The notes below the pieces were generated by a model that saw nothing but the letters and a program-made list of their open reading frames with translations, had not been told where the DNA came from and ran no database searches. From NCBI RefSeq assembly GCF_024649945.1, contig NZ_JANKMS010000001.1, positions 1,054,001-1,118,000 on the forward strand: 64,000 nt of DNA, given 5' to 3'. Below, piece after piece: positions 41,445-51,954 of this stretch. This DNA is from Flavobacterium panacis (GTDB lineage: Bacteria > Bacteroidota > Bacteroidia > Flavobacteriales > Flavobacteriaceae). The stretch's first letter is position 1. Each line of letters starts with the position of its first letter. Made by a program: the position numbers and the translations under genes.

Positions 41445-44087
41445 TTATTCTTCAGATTCTTCCTCTTCAGCGTCATCTTCATCATCAACTACTTCATCAT
41501 CAGAGTCGTCATCGTCATCTTCTGCAGTTCCATCGTCTTCAAGAACTTCCATATCTGGCTTAACTCTTTCAATTGCAGATTCGATTACATTTCCGTCTTC
41601 ATCAACAACCACTTCTTCAGCATCGTCTTTCATTACTTTAGCAACAGCAGCGATAGAATCTTTTCCTTTCAAATTAATCAATCTAACACCTTGAGTTGCA
41701 CGTCCCATAACACGTAAATCCTCGATAGCCATTCTGATTGTCAATCCTGATTTATTGATAATCATCAAATCATCAGAATCAGTTACTGCATTGATAGAGA
41801 TCAACTTACCAGTTTTCTCAGTGATATTAAGCGTTTTAACCCCTTTACCACCACGGTTTGTAATTCTGTAAACATCTTCTCCATCATCGTCTACTAACTT
41901 CGTACGTTTTCCGTATCCGTTTTCAGTTACAACTAAAATTTGAGACTCTGCAATGTCGTTTTTATCCACTGTAACCATTCCGATTACTTCGTCAGTTTCA
42001 TCTTTTAAGGTAATTCCACGAACTCCAGAAGCGGTTCTTCCCATCGGACGTGTTTTAGTTTCCTCAAAACGAACTAATTTACCAGATTTAACCGCTAAGA
42101 TAATTTGGCTTTCTCCGTTTGTTAACTGAGCACCAATCAACTCATCACCTTCTTTAATTGTAATAGCAGCAACACCATTAGCTCTTGGTTTAGAATATTT
42201 CTCTAAAGAAGTTTTCTTCACCTGTCCTTGTTTCGTTACCATTACAAGATTATGTGTATTGATATAATCTTTGTCTTTTAAATCTTGTGTACAAATGAAA
42301 GCTTTTACTTTATCATCACTTTCAATGTTTACAAGGTTTTGGATTGCTCTACCTTTTGCTGTTTTACTTCCTTCTGGAATTTCATAAACACGCATCCAGA
42401 AACATTTTCCTTTTTGCGTAAAGAACATCATGTATTGGTGGTTGGTTGCAACGAACATATGCTCAAGGAAATCCTGATCTCTTGTTCCGGCACTTTTTTG
42501 ACCAACCCCTCCTCTATTCTGAGTTTTGTATTCTGTCAAGTTTGTACGTTTGATGTAACCTGCGTGAGAAATTGTAATTACTACATTTTCATCAGCAATT
42601 AAATCTTCAATACTTACATCACCTCCAGAATATTCGATTTGAGAACGTCTTTCGTCACCGTATTTATCACGAATCTCTGTAAGTTCTTCTTTAATCAAAT
42701 CGATTCTTAAATTAATATCAGCAAGTAAAGCTTTTAAGTGCTCAATTAACTTCATTAATTCATCATATTCTGCTCTTAACTTATCTTGTTCCAGACCTGT
42801 CAACTGACGTAGACGCATCTCAACAATCGCACGAGCCTGAATATCTGATAATTTAAATCTTTCGATTAATTTTTCTCTTGCTTCATCTGTATTTTTAGAC
42901 CCTCTAATTAACGCAATTACTTCGTCAATATTATCAGAAGCAATAATTAATCCTTCTAAAATATGTGCTCTTTCTTCTGCTTTACGTAATTCAAATTGAG
43001 TTCTTCTTACTACCACATCGTGACGGTGCTCAATAAAGTAATGAATCATATCTTTAAGATTCAGCAATTGAGGACGTCCTTTTACCAATGCAATATTATT
43101 TACACTAAAAGAAGATTGTAATTGAGTGTATTTGTATAAAGTATTTAAAACTACGTTTGGCGTAGCATCACGTTTCAGGATATAAACGATACGCATACCG
43201 CTTCTATCCGACTCGTCACGAATATTCGCAATACCTTCGATTTTTTTCTCGTTAACCAAATCAGCCGTACGTTTGATCATTTCGGCTTTGTTAACCTGAT
43301 ATGGAATTTCAGTAACGATGATGCATTCTCTTCCGTCAACTTCTTCAAAACCAACTTTCGCACGCATTACAATACGCCCTCTACCCGTTTTGAAAGCTTC
43401 ACGAACACCTTCGTATCCATAAATGATACCTCCTGTTGGAAAATCAGGAGCTTTAATATGAGTCATTAACTCATCTACTTCAATATCGTTATTATCAAGA
43501 TACGCCAAAGTACCATTGATAACTTCAGTTAAATTATGTGGCGGCATATTGGTCGCCATACCAACTGCAATACCTGTTGCTCCGTTTACTAATAAAGTAG
43601 GAACTCTTGTAGGCATTACTTTTGGCTCATAGATTGTATCGTCAAAGTTCAATTGAAAGTCAACTGTTTCTTTTTCGATATCTGCCATAATTTCCTCAGA
43701 AATTTTACGCATTCTGGCCTCAGTATAACGCATTGCTGCAGGACTATCCCCATCGACAGAACCAAAGTTACCCTGACCATCAACTAATAAATATCGCATA
43801 CTCCACTCTTGAGCCATACGTACCATTGCATCATAAACAGAAGTATCTCCGTGCGGGTGGTACTTACCCAGAACCTCTCCCACGATTCTTGCAGATTTTT
43901 TATGGGCAGATCTTGAAGTTACACCTAAATCATACATTCCGTAAAGAACTCTTCGGTGCACTGGTTTCAAACCATCTCTAACATCAGGAAGTGCTCTCGA
44001 TACAATTACTGACATCGAATAATCGATGTAAGCTGACTTCATTTCATCCTCTATGTTAATAGGAATTAACTTTTCTCCTTCAGACAT
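41445..44087 (-). CDS. gyrA: DNA gyrase subunit A
   Basis: 880-aa type II topoisomerase subunit that cuts and rejoins DNA to add negative supercoils. It has the catalytic Tyr121 in [10 protein letters not shown] and the quinolone-region segment [15 protein letters not shown], with Thr82 and Asp86 at the places of E. coli Ser83 and Asp87. A C-terminal pinwheel follows with a GyrA-box-like [11 protein letters not shown] and five further blades. The last 35 residues are almost all Asp and Glu. No gyrB is near. It diverges from clpC across a 257-bp spacer. Confidence 0.97.
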   Translation of the reverse strand: MSEGEKLIPINIEDEMKSAYIDYSMSVIVSRALPDVRDGLKPVHRRVLYGMYDLGVTSRSAHKKSARIVGEVLGKYHPHGDTSVYDAMVRMAQEWSMRYLLVDGQGNFGSVDGDSPAAMRYTEARMRKISEEIMADIEKETVDFQLNFDDTIYEPKVMPTRVPTLLVNGATGIAVGMATNMPPHNLTEVINGTLAYLDNNDIEVDELMTHIKAPDFPTGGIIYGYEGVREAFKTGRGRIVMRAKVGFEEVDGRECIIVTEIPYQVNKAEMIKRTADLVNEKKIEGIANIRDESDRSGMRIVYILKRDATPNVVLNTLYKYTQLQSSFSVNNIALVKGRPQLLNLKDMIHYFIEHRHDVVVRRTQFELRKAEERAHILEGLIIASDNIDEVIALIRGSKNTDEAREKLIERFKLSDIQARAIVEMRLRQLTGLEQDKLRAEYDELMKLIEHLKALLADINLRIDLIKEELTEIRDKYGDERRSQIEYSGGDVSIEDLIADENVVITISHAGYIKRTNLTEYKTQNRGGVGQKSAGTRDQDFLEHMFVATNHQYMMFFTQKGKCFWMRVYEIPEGSKTAKGRAIQNLVNIESDDKVKAFICTQDLKDKDYINTHNLVMVTKQGQVKKTSLEKYSKPRANGVAAITIKEGDELIGAQLTNGESQIILAVKSGKLVRFEETKTRPMGRTASGVRGITLKDETDEVIGMVTVDKNDIAESQILVVTENGYGKRTKLVDDDGEDVYRITNRGGKGVKTLNITEKTGKLISINAVTDSDDLMIINKSGLTIRMAIEDLRVMGRATQGVRLINLKGKDSIAAVAKVMKDDAEEVVVDEDGNVIESAIERVKPDMEVLEDDGTAEDDDDDSDDEVVDDEDDAEEEESEE

Positions 44088-44295
44088 AAGTTGTTATATT
44101 AAATAATTATAATAGTTTCAAAGCGTGCCAAGATACGTTTTTTTAAATTTTTTTCAGCTATTTCCTTACACTTATTTAAATGATTTATTAACAACTTTAT
44201 TTTGGCTTTTAGTTAATAAATTAAGCGTTTTTTAACGCTTTAATTGTCTTTTTTTTCGTCTATTAGCTGACAGGCATTCCCGAAGGGTACGGTTT

Positions 44296-44326
44296 TTGTT
44301 TTTAAAACAGTAATTCACTAAATTTA
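44296..44326 (+). promoter_or_regulatory. Candidate clpC promoter
   Basis: TTG at 44296-44298, a 20-bp spacer, then TAAATTTA at 44319-44326 (7 of 8 to TAnnTTTG). Start predicted near 44330, 15 nt before the clpC ATG. Confidence 0.5.
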
Positions 44327-44344
44327 CAATACCAATTATATATT

Positions 44345-46891
44345 ATGGATGATAATTTTTCACCAAGAGTAAAAGATGTTATTACATACAGCAAAGAAGA
44401 GGCACTACGTTTGGGCCACGACTTTATTGGTACAGAACATCTAATGCTGGGCATTTTAAGAGATGGTAACGGAAAAGCTATTCATATACTTAATAACCTA
44501 GCAGTCGATTTAGATCATTTACGCAGAAAAGTAGAAGTACTTAGCCCTGCTAACCTGAGCGTTGAAGTAAATGCAGAAAAGAAAAACCTTCACCTTACCC
44601 GACAGGCCGAAAGAGCCCTGAAGACCACTTTTCTTGAAGCAAAAGTATTTCAAAGTTCATCTATAAGCACGGCACACCTGCTGTTATGTATCTTGCGCAA
44701 CGAAAACGATCCAACAACCAAGCTATTGAATAAACTAAAAATAGATTATGACGTAGCTAAAGAACAGTATTTAAATATGACTCCGAACGAAGAAGAATTC
44801 TTAGAAAACTTGCCAAGAAACGAATCGTATAATGACGATTCAGGACAAGATGACAGTCTAAAAGAAAGTAGTTTCAATAATCCCGCCAATAAGTCAAACA
44901 AAAAATCTAAGACTCCAGTTTTAGATAATTTTGGGAGAGATTTAACAGAAATGGCCGAAGAGGGAAAATTAGATCCAGTTGTGGGACGCGAAAAAGAAAT
45001 CGAACGTGTTTCACAAATTCTAAGCCGTAGAAAAAAGAACAATCCACTTCTTATTGGAGAACCTGGGGTTGGTAAATCTGCTATTGCAGAAGGACTGGCT
45101 TTACGTATCATTCAAAAGAAAGTATCTCGTATTCTTTTCAACAAACGTGTTGTAACTCTTGATTTAGCAAGTTTAGTTGCTGGAACAAAATACAGAGGAC
45201 AATTTGAAGAAAGAATGAAAGCCGTAATGAACGAGCTTGAGAAAAACGACGATATCATTCTTTTTATTGATGAAATCCATACTATTGTAGGTGCTGGTGG
45301 AGCAACAGGATCTCTTGATGCTTCAAACATGTTCAAACCTGCATTAGCAAGAGGAGAAATTCAATGTATTGGTGCTACTACTCTTGATGAGTACAGACAA
45401 TATATTGAAAAAGACGGTGCTTTAGAAAGACGTTTCCAAAAAGTAATTGTAGAACCAACTTCTGTTGAAGAAACAATTGCTATTTTGAACAACGTAAAAG
45501 ATAAATACGAAGATCACCACAATGTAACCTATACGCCAGAAGCTATTGAAGCTTGTGTTAAATTGACAGATCGTTACATGTCTGAGCGTTTCTTACCAGA
45601 CAAAGCTATTGATGCTCTTGACGAAGCTGGGTCTCGTGTACACATTACTAATATTGATGTTCCGAAACAAATTTTAGATTTAGAGCGTCAACTAGAAGAA
45701 GTGCGTGAGCTTAAAAATATGGTTGTTAAAAAACAAAAATATGAAGAAGCAGCCAAACTTCGCGATGATGAAAAACGTATCGAAAAAGATTTAGCTCTTG
45801 CACAAGAACAATGGGAAGAAGATTCTAAAAACAACAGAATTGAAGTTACAGAAGATAATGTAGCCGATGTTGTTTCTATGATGACTGGAATTCCTGTTAA
45901 CAGAATTGCACAGACAGAAAGCAACAAATTGGCTCAGTTACCTGAATTAATTCAGAACAAAGTAATTGGTCAAAATGAAGCTGTTTTGAAAATCGCTCGT
46001 TCTATTCAACGTAACAGAGCTGGACTTAAAGATCCTAACAAACCAATTGGTTCGTTCATTTTCTTAGGTCAAACTGGAGTTGGTAAAACGCAATTGGCTA
46101 AAGTATTGGCTAAAGAATTATTCGATTCAGAAGATGCCTTAGTTCGTATCGATATGAGTGAATACATGGAGAAATTTGCGATTTCTCGTTTAGTTGGAGC
46201 GCCTCCAGGATACGTCGGGTACGAAGAAGGTGGTCAATTGACTGAGAAAGTTCGTAGAAAACCATATTGTGTTGTTCTTTTAGATGAGATCGAAAAAGCG
46301 CATCCAGATGTATTCAATATGATGCTTCAAGTTTTAGATGACGGATATTTGACAGATAGTTTAGGTCGCAAAATTGACTTTAAAAACACTATCATTATCA
46401 TGACTTCTAACGTTGGTGCACGTCAGTTGAAAGATTTTGGTCAAGGTGTTGGATTCGGAACTGCAGCAAGAACTGCTCAGGCTGATGAAAACTCAAAAAG
46501 CATTATCGAAAATGCATTAAAGAAAACTTTTGCTCCTGAATTCTTAAACAGAATTGATGACGTAATTGTATTCAACGCATTAGAAAAAGCTGATATCGAT
46601 TTGATTATCGAAATCGAATTGAAAAAGCTATATTCTCGTATTGCTGAATTAGGATACAAATTAAGCTTGACTGATAAAGCAAAAGCATTTATTGCTGAAA
46701 AAGGTTTCGACAAACAATTTGGAGCGCGTCCTTTAAAAAGAGCAATTCAGAAATATGTTGAAGATTTGTTAGCAGAAGAAATCATTACTTCGAAAATACA
46801 TTCTGGTGATGAAATCATGATGGATTTAAAAGATGATTCACAAGAATTATCCGTAGAAATCCACAAAGCTGAAGAGCCGACAAATCAGTAA
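44345..46891 (+). CDS. clpC: ATP-dependent Clp protease ATPase ClpC
   Basis: 848-aa Hsp100 chaperone that unfolds proteins for ClpP. A double Clp-N repeat (about 1-145) is followed by NBD1 with Walker A GEPGVGKS (about 239-246) and Walker B LFIDEIH. A UVR-type middle segment (YEEAAKLRDDEKRIEKDL, near residue 465) marks ClpC rather than ClpA or ClpB. NBD2 has Walker A GQTGVGKT and Walker B LLDEIEKAHP. No mcsA/mcsB or ctsR homologues lie nearby. Ended by a hairpin at 46921. Confidence 0.95.
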   Translation: MDDNFSPRVKDVITYSKEEALRLGHDFIGTEHLMLGILRDGNGKAIHILNNLAVDLDHLRRKVEVLSPANLSVEVNAEKKNLHLTRQAERALKTTFLEAKVFQSSSISTAHLLLCILRNENDPTTKLLNKLKIDYDVAKEQYLNMTPNEEEFLENLPRNESYNDDSGQDDSLKESSFNNPANKSNKKSKTPVLDNFGRDLTEMAEEGKLDPVVGREKEIERVSQILSRRKKNNPLLIGEPGVGKSAIAEGLALRIIQKKVSRILFNKRVVTLDLASLVAGTKYRGQFEERMKAVMNELEKNDDIILFIDEIHTIVGAGGATGSLDASNMFKPALARGEIQCIGATTLDEYRQYIEKDGALERRFQKVIVEPTSVEETIAILNNVKDKYEDHHNVTYTPEAIEACVKLTDRYMSERFLPDKAIDALDEAGSRVHITNIDVPKQILDLERQLEEVRELKNMVVKKQKYEEAAKLRDDEKRIEKDLALAQEQWEEDSKNNRIEVTEDNVADVVSMMTGIPVNRIAQTESNKLAQLPELIQNKVIGQNEAVLKIARSIQRNRAGLKDPNKPIGSFIFLGQTGVGKTQLAKVLAKELFDSEDALVRIDMSEYMEKFAISRLVGAPPGYVGYEEGGQLTEKVRRKPYCVVLLDEIEKAHPDVFNMMLQVLDDGYLTDSLGRKIDFKNTIIIMTSNVGARQLKDFGQGVGFGTAARTAQADENSKSIIENALKKTFAPEFLNRIDDVIVFNALEKADIDLIIEIELKKLYSRIAELGYKLSLTDKAKAFIAEKGFDKQFGARPLKRAIQKYVEDLLAEEIITSKIHSGDEIMMDLKDDSQELSVEIHKAEEPTNQ

Positions 46892-46920
46892 ATTAGTCAA
46901 AATTTATAACACTAATAACT

Positions 46921-46960
46921 TACCCGTTACGTTTTCATAACATAACGGGTATTTTTTTTA
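46921..46960 (+). terminator. clpC terminator
   Basis: TACCCGTTA (46921-46929) pairs perfectly with TAACGGGTA (46943-46951), loop of 13 nt, then eight T. Confidence 0.92.
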
Positions 46961-46993
46961 AAGAAATCACTATCTTTAGTAAAAGCAAATAGC

Positions 46994-47001
46994 TATTTTT
47001 G
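46994..47001 (+). promoter_or_regulatory. -7 box of the RimK-fusion gene
   Basis: TATTTTTG, exact TAnnTTTG match, predicting a start near 47005 and a 27-nt leader to the ATG at 47032. It also argues against the TTG at 46999 as the start codon. Confidence 0.5.
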
Positions 47002-47031
47002 AATTTCAATTCTATAACAAAAAAACAACTT

Positions 47032-48399
47032 ATGCTTCAAAACAAAGTCATTTTAGGCAGCGAAGAATGGTGCTCATTTCCAGAACTAGGAATCCCGACA
47101 ATCAAGGCTCGTGTTGATTCTGGCGCCAAAACTTCGGCAATGCACGCTTTAAACATAGCTCCTTTTATAAAAAATGATGCCAATTGGGTTAAATTCGACA
47201 TTAATCCGATTCAGAATAACATTAAAACCATTATTCATTGTGAAGCACCTTTGGTTGACAAACGAATTGTAAAAAGTTCTAGCGGTTTTAGAGAACATCG
47301 TTATGTTATTCAAACCAGTTTAAAAATTGGTGACGCTAAATGGCCAATCGAAATGACTTTGACGAATCGTGATTCTATGGGATTTAGAATGCTTTTAGGA
47401 CGCGAAGCCATGAGCGGAAGGGTTTTGGTTGACCCAGAACAAAAATATCTTTTAGGACAGCCTACACCAGAATCCTTAAAAGAATTATATCAAAACTCAG
47501 AAAAAGCAAGTTCAGGTTTAAGAATTGGACTTTTAGCCAGCAATCCTGAATTATACAGCAACAAAAGAATTATGGAAGCCGGCGAAATGCGCGGTCACGA
47601 AATGCATTTTCTAAACATCAAGGAATGCTACATGAAACTGGATGCTAAAACTCCTGAGATTCATTACAGAGGCGGAAAAATTTTAAATCAATTTGACGCT
47701 ATTATTCCGAGAATCCGTCCAAGTATTACTTTTTACGGTTGTGCTTTGACGCGTCAGTTTGAAGCTTTAAAGGTTTTCTGTTTAAATTCAGCTACAGCCA
47801 TAACGCAATCAAGAGATAAATTATATTCTTTACAATTATTATTAAACAGCGGAATAGACATTCCAACAACTGGATTTGCCAATTCTCCGCTCGACACAGA
47901 CAACTTAATCAAAATGGTCGGTGGTTCACCTCTAATTGTAAAATTATTGGAAGGAACACAAGGAAAAGGAGTTGTTTTAGCCGAAACCAAAAAAGCAGCA
48001 GAAAGTGTAATCAATGCTTTCAAAAGCTTAAATGCCAATATTTTGGTTCAGGAATTCATTAAAGAAGCCAACGGAAAAGATATTCGTTGTTTTGTAATCG
48101 ACGGAAAAGTGGTTGCCGCAATTCAACGTGAGGCGATGCCAGGCGAATTTAGAGCCAACATTCACCTTGGCGGAACAGCTTCTGTTATCAAAGTAACTCC
48201 TGAAGAAAAAAAGATTGCCATAAAAGCCGCAAAAGCAATGGACTTAAAAGTGGCTGGAGTTGACATTATTCGTTCTTCTAAAGGACCTTTATTACTTGAA
48301 GTAAATTCTTCTCCAGGCCTTGAAGGAATCGAAGGAGCCACTAATAAAGACGTTGCCGGAGAAATGATCAAAGCGATTGAAAAGAATTTCAAACTATAA
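47032..48399 (+). CDS. rimK: RimK-type ATP-grasp ligase fused to a retropepsin-like Zn-protease domain
   Basis: 455-aa two-domain protein. The first 145 residues match the RimK-associated 'ATP-dependent zinc protease' family (PF05618), with the aspartyl-protease-like motif [13 protein letters not shown] and LLGREAM. From about residue 155 comes a RimK ATP-grasp ligase ([17 protein letters not shown], then [19 protein letters not shown], and [14 protein letters not shown]) that in E. coli adds glutamates to ribosomal protein S6. A longer frame from TTG 46999 starts inside the promoter and is rejected. The substrate of this fusion is untested. Confidence 0.88.
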   Translation: MLQNKVILGSEEWCSFPELGIPTIKARVDSGAKTSAMHALNIAPFIKNDANWVKFDINPIQNNIKTIIHCEAPLVDKRIVKSSSGFREHRYVIQTSLKIGDAKWPIEMTLTNRDSMGFRMLLGREAMSGRVLVDPEQKYLLGQPTPESLKELYQNSEKASSGLRIGLLASNPELYSNKRIMEAGEMRGHEMHFLNIKECYMKLDAKTPEIHYRGGKILNQFDAIIPRIRPSITFYGCALTRQFEALKVFCLNSATAITQSRDKLYSLQLLLNSGIDIPTTGFANSPLDTDNLIKMVGGSPLIVKLLEGTQGKGVVLAETKKAAESVINAFKSLNANILVQEFIKEANGKDIRCFVIDGKVVAAIQREAMPGEFRANIHLGGTASVIKVTPEEKKIAIKAAKAMDLKVAGVDIIRSSKGPLLLEVNSSPGLEGIEGATNKDVAGEMIKAIEKNFKL

Positions 48400-48440
48400 T
48401 TAAGTTCATTTAAACTTAATTCCACATAAATATTTTAGCA

Positions 48441-48477
48441 GCTTTGCCGAAGTTTAAAACTTTGGCAAAGCTTTTTT
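48441..48477 (+). terminator. Terminator of the RimK-fusion gene
   Basis: GCTTTGCCGAAGT pairs with ACTTTGGCAAAGC (one G-T pair), followed by T6. Confidence 0.85.
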
Positions 48478-48499
48478 ATTTAACTTTAAAATAAAAAAT

Positions 48500-49018
48500 A
48501 TGACTTTCCCATATCTAGATATTATTTTACGAAGCGTTTCTGTCTATTTCTTCATGACAATTGCCTTGCGAATCTTTGGAAAAAAAGAACTTTCGCAATT
48601 AAATACTGCCGATGTAATTCTGATTTTACTGATTAGCAACTCTGTTCAAAACGCAATGGTCGGACCAGACACCAGCTTAACCGGAGGACTAATTGCGGCT
48701 TTGGTTTTATTCGTAATCAATTATGTCATCAAAAAACTAACACACAAATACAAAATTGTTGGCGATTTACTATTAGACAAACCACAAATCCTAATTCACG
48801 ACGGAAAATTGGATTTTAAAGCCTTAAGCAAACTTGATATTTCTGATGAAGAATTAAAAGAAGCCATGAGAGAACATGGAATTGAGTTTTTCAAAAACGT
48901 AAAATTAGCTATGCTTGAAATTGACGGAACCATCAGCATCATTTCTGAAGATCAGAAGAAACTAAAACAAACACATTACAAACGCAGACACAATCGCAAG
49001 AATTTGCAGAAGTTTTAG
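48500..49018 (+). CDS. DUF421 (YetF-like) membrane protein
   Basis: 172-aa protein with three hydrophobic helices (about 8-25, 37-52 and 60-78) and the DUF421 soluble part (DKPQILIHDGKLD, then ISDEELKEAMREHGIEFFKNVKLAMLEIDGTISII). It ends with a Lys/Arg/His-rich tail. It is the second DUF421 gene here and lacks the zinc-ribbon tail of the one at 9691. Function unknown. It ends 5 bp before the convergent SMI1/KNR4 gene, with no visible terminator between. Confidence 0.85.
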   Translation: MTFPYLDIILRSVSVYFFMTIALRIFGKKELSQLNTADVILILLISNSVQNAMVGPDTSLTGGLIAALVLFVINYVIKKLTHKYKIVGDLLLDKPQILIHDGKLDFKALSKLDISDEELKEAMREHGIEFFKNVKLAMLEIDGTISIISEDQKKLKQTHYKRRHNRKNLQKF

Positions 49019-49023
49019 AAGGA

Positions 49024-50427
49024 TCATTTCCAAAACAAATACCATTTCTTCTTGTTTTTATTTTGCCAAACTTCAATATCCAAATTCAGTATCGTTTCAT
49101 TTGATAGATTATAGTCATTTAATCTATGATTTAAATTGACCAAAATATAATCCTGCTCCACTGGAAATCTTTCTGCAATATTTTTATAATATTTCAAAAG
49201 CTTTTCATCTCTTACTCCATTTAAAGCCTGTAAAGTGGTATGAACAACTCTATTTGCTTTGTCGTTCAATCCGAGGATAAAAGCTTCCAGATATTCTTTT
49301 TTATTTTCTAATTGTCCAAGAGAATAATAAGCGGTCACCCTTATCTCTTGATTCAAATGAGACGTAAATGGAATAATGATTGAACTATAATCAAATTTCA
49401 TTTCCTTCAATAAATAAGTGCAAAAACGAAAAGTTTCATCATCATTTATTTTTGAAACATTTTCTTTAATTACCTCTAACCAATCAGTGCTTTTATCTTT
49501 TGCATACCAAAACACAAATTGAAAAACCGCAAGTAAATTTTCTTTAGAATAAGCTACTAAAGAATCATACGCAAGATTATAATCGAACTTTGTCAGAATC
49601 TGAAGCAACGTTTCTTTTTCTTTTCCAGTGGTTAAATAAAACTGTTTCAACAAAACATCCAAAGCCTCCGAATCAATATTATCTTTCTTAAGCAAACTTC
49701 GCAAACATTCATATTTAGTTTCCATTTTATCTGCAGAAAAATAAACTTCCAAAATATATTTTACAGAACCACTTAATGTAAATGCATACAGTGAAGGATC
49801 ATTTTTCATTGTTTTTTCTGGTATACTTCCGTCAAGCCATCTTTCATACCAATTTAAAAAATTCGATTCGAAGGCGAAATATGGCTTTTGTCTGTCTATA
49901 TCAATATTAACAACTCTTCCTTTAAAATGACCATTTAAAACAAGTCCACTATAATAAGAACAGCCTTGAGAACTGATCGGTAAAATTCCTGAGAAAATCT
50001 TCCCTAATTCTTTATCAAAATCTGCATCAGAAATATCCTCATTTTCATCAATCTTCCTCGTTAACTCTGCCCAAAACTCATCAGTCATATTTGGATAAAT
50101 TACACAATCTTGCCTTAAACAATTTTCAGGATTCGTATAAACAAACTCTTCGAGATTCTCTCCAAAAGGAAATATCCCATAATTAGGTCCAGCAGCAGCA
50201 TTTTGATACGAAATCCCACCGTTTCCAATGTGCAATAAAAAAGCTTTATAAGAGTCAGGCAAGGATAATTTATAATTATTTTCAAACTGAAAAATATCTT
50301 CTTCATTTACCGTCTCCCCTAAAATATATTTATGACTATCTGCACCAAATACTTTAAACTCTCCATCAGTATCTTTTGCTATAATCAGCTTCTTTTTTAT
50401 CCTTTCTATTTGATCAGCTTCTTTCAT
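49024..50427 (-). CDS. SMI1/KNR4 family protein with HEAT-like repeats
   Basis: 467-aa soluble protein. The SMI1/KNR4 (SUKH-type) domain lies at about residues 25-175 (NEEDIFQFENNYKLSLPDSYKAFLLHIGNGG is its opening). SUKH proteins often act as immunity proteins against secreted toxins. The C-terminal 270 residues form HEAT-like helical repeats (for example HLNQEIRVTAYYSLGQLENKKEYLEAF). ATG 50427 is preferred over a TTG at 50496, which lies among AT-rich promoter-like sequence. No toxin gene is adjacent, so the immunity role is only possible. Confidence 0.75.
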   Translation of the reverse strand: MKEADQIERIKKKLIIAKDTDGEFKVFGADSHKYILGETVNEEDIFQFENNYKLSLPDSYKAFLLHIGNGGISYQNAAAGPNYGIFPFGENLEEFVYTNPENCLRQDCVIYPNMTDEFWAELTRKIDENEDISDADFDKELGKIFSGILPISSQGCSYYSGLVLNGHFKGRVVNIDIDRQKPYFAFESNFLNWYERWLDGSIPEKTMKNDPSLYAFTLSGSVKYILEVYFSADKMETKYECLRSLLKKDNIDSEALDVLLKQFYLTTGKEKETLLQILTKFDYNLAYDSLVAYSKENLLAVFQFVFWYAKDKSTDWLEVIKENVSKINDDETFRFCTYLLKEMKFDYSSIIIPFTSHLNQEIRVTAYYSLGQLENKKEYLEAFILGLNDKANRVVHTTLQALNGVRDEKLLKYYKNIAERFPVEQDYILVNLNHRLNDYNLSNETILNLDIEVWQNKNKKKWYLFWK

Positions 50428-50501
50428 CTCCTTTTTAATCCTTCTTTTTTCTCCTGTAAATATAAAGGATATATTAAATTCTCTCAATACCCCCAAAACA
50501 A

Positions 50502-50533
50502 AAAAGCCAATTTCAGATTTGAAATCGGCTTTT
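50502..50533. terminator. Terminator of the PiT-DUF47 unit
   Basis: AAAAGCCAATTTC (50502-50514) pairs with GAAATCGGCTTTT (50521-50533), one mismatch, loop AGATTT. The minus-strand T run makes it the end of the phosphate transporter transcript. Confidence 0.8.
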
Positions 50534-50592
50534 AATATTTTTGAAAGAAATATGATTTTTTTTTACTATCCTATTTCACAATAGTCAAATTC

Positions 50593-51924
50593 TTAAATAA
50601 ACACGCTTAGAATAAAATAAACCAAACCTGCCAATAAAGCTGAAATTGGAATAGTTAGAATCCAAGCCCAGATTAAACTTACCGTAACTCCCCAACGAAC
50701 TGCAGAAACACGTTTTGTTAATCCAACACCAATAATAGATCCTGTAATGGTATGCGTTGTACTTACTGGAATTTTTAAGTGCTCTGTAAAGTAAAGTGTC
50801 AAAGCACCCGCAGTTTCAGCTGCTACACCTTCAAATGAGCTTACTTTTGTGATTTTAGAACCCATTGTTTTTACAATTTTCCATCCACCACTTAAAGTTC
50901 CAGCAGCAATTGCAGAGTAACACGCTAACGGAATCCAGCTTGGCATTACACCTTTAATACCTAAATCATCGTTTGGCAATACTACATCTAACCAAGCGTC
51001 CATATGAACACCAGGATTCGTATTGATATAAACCGCAACAGCTGCAGCAATAATACCCATTACTTTTTGTGAATCGTTACCTCCGTGACCTAAACTAAAA
51101 GCTGCAGAAGATAATAATTGCATTTTCTTAAGAGCAGCATCAGCTTGATGTAAGTTTAAGCTACTAAAGATCAAACAGAAAGCACTTACGGTTAAAACAA
51201 TAAAGGCTACTAAAAACCATTTAATATTATGAGAATCAAAAGCTACACTCCAGAAATGAGAGTCAAACCTAGGTTTTTCAATTTCAGAATAAGGTTTCAT
51301 TAAACACCATACAAACACAATAGTTGCAATCATTAAAGCTACCGTAAAGATTTTTGGACCAATACTTTTACGCGAAGCATTTAATAACCAAATAGAAATT
51401 AAATATGATGCGATTGCCCCTATTAATGGCGCTAAAACAATAAAAGCAATAATAATGATAACCCCCGAAGGCATTCCGCCATCTTTACCTGCTTTATACC
51501 AACTTACAATTTCATACCAATAGTGAGTTGCTCCATCTGCCCCAACATAACCAGAGAAACCATGTACAGCAATGGCATGTGCAACGGCCGCTCCTGCAAA
51601 ACCTCCAATTAATGTATGAGAAGAACTTGACGGAATTCCTAACCACCAAGTCAATAAATTCCAGCAAATTGCCGCAATTACTCCAGCTAAGATAACAACA
51701 AGGTTAATTTCCATTGTGTGCGCTGTTTTGGCAACAGTATCCGCAACACCAAATCCGAAAACCCAATAAGCCAGAAAGTTAAAAAATGCTGCCCAGACAA
51801 CCGCCTGAAAAGGTGTTAGAACCTTTGTAGCAACAACAGTCGCTATAGCATTTGCCGCATCATGAAAACCATTGATGTAATCAAAAATTAAGGCTAATAC
51901 TATAATTAATATAAGTAGCGTCAT
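50593..51924 (-). CDS. Inorganic phosphate transporter, PiT family
   Basis: 443-aa inner-membrane permease with about 11-12 hydrophobic helices. The PiT signature repeats are visible: FHDAANAIATVVATKVLTP in the first half and SAAFSLGHGGNDSQKVMGI with KIPVSTTHTITGSIIGVG in the second. It imports phosphate (probably as a metal-phosphate complex) driven by the proton or sodium gradient. It follows a DUF47 PhoU-like gene by 30 bp, the usual pairing. Confidence 0.93.
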   Translation of the reverse strand: MTLLILIIVLALIFDYINGFHDAANAIATVVATKVLTPFQAVVWAAFFNFLAYWVFGFGVADTVAKTAHTMEINLVVILAGVIAAICWNLLTWWLGIPSSSSHTLIGGFAGAAVAHAIAVHGFSGYVGADGATHYWYEIVSWYKAGKDGGMPSGVIIIIAFIVLAPLIGAIASYLISIWLLNASRKSIGPKIFTVALMIATIVFVWCLMKPYSEIEKPRFDSHFWSVAFDSHNIKWFLVAFIVLTVSAFCLIFSSLNLHQADAALKKMQLLSSAAFSLGHGGNDSQKVMGIIAAAVAVYINTNPGVHMDAWLDVVLPNDDLGIKGVMPSWIPLACYSAIAAGTLSGGWKIVKTMGSKITKVSSFEGVAAETAGALTLYFTEHLKIPVSTTHTITGSIIGVGLTKRVSAVRWGVTVSLIWAWILTIPISALLAGLVYFILSVFI

Positions 51925-51954
51925 AAAATTATAACTTCAGAATGAAAAATTGAA

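Noticed and set aside
42285..42602. Plus-strand frame opposite gyrA
   Set aside because: Antisense to a conserved gyrA segment, no recognisable product.
43824..43862. Quinolone-resistance mutation in gyrA (Thr at the E. coli Ser83 position)
   Set aside because: Thr is the natural residue at this place in several susceptible species, so nothing can be concluded from it.
46999..47031. TTG start for the RimK fusion
   Set aside because: It overlaps the -7 box TATTTTTG; the ATG at 47032 fits a normal leader.
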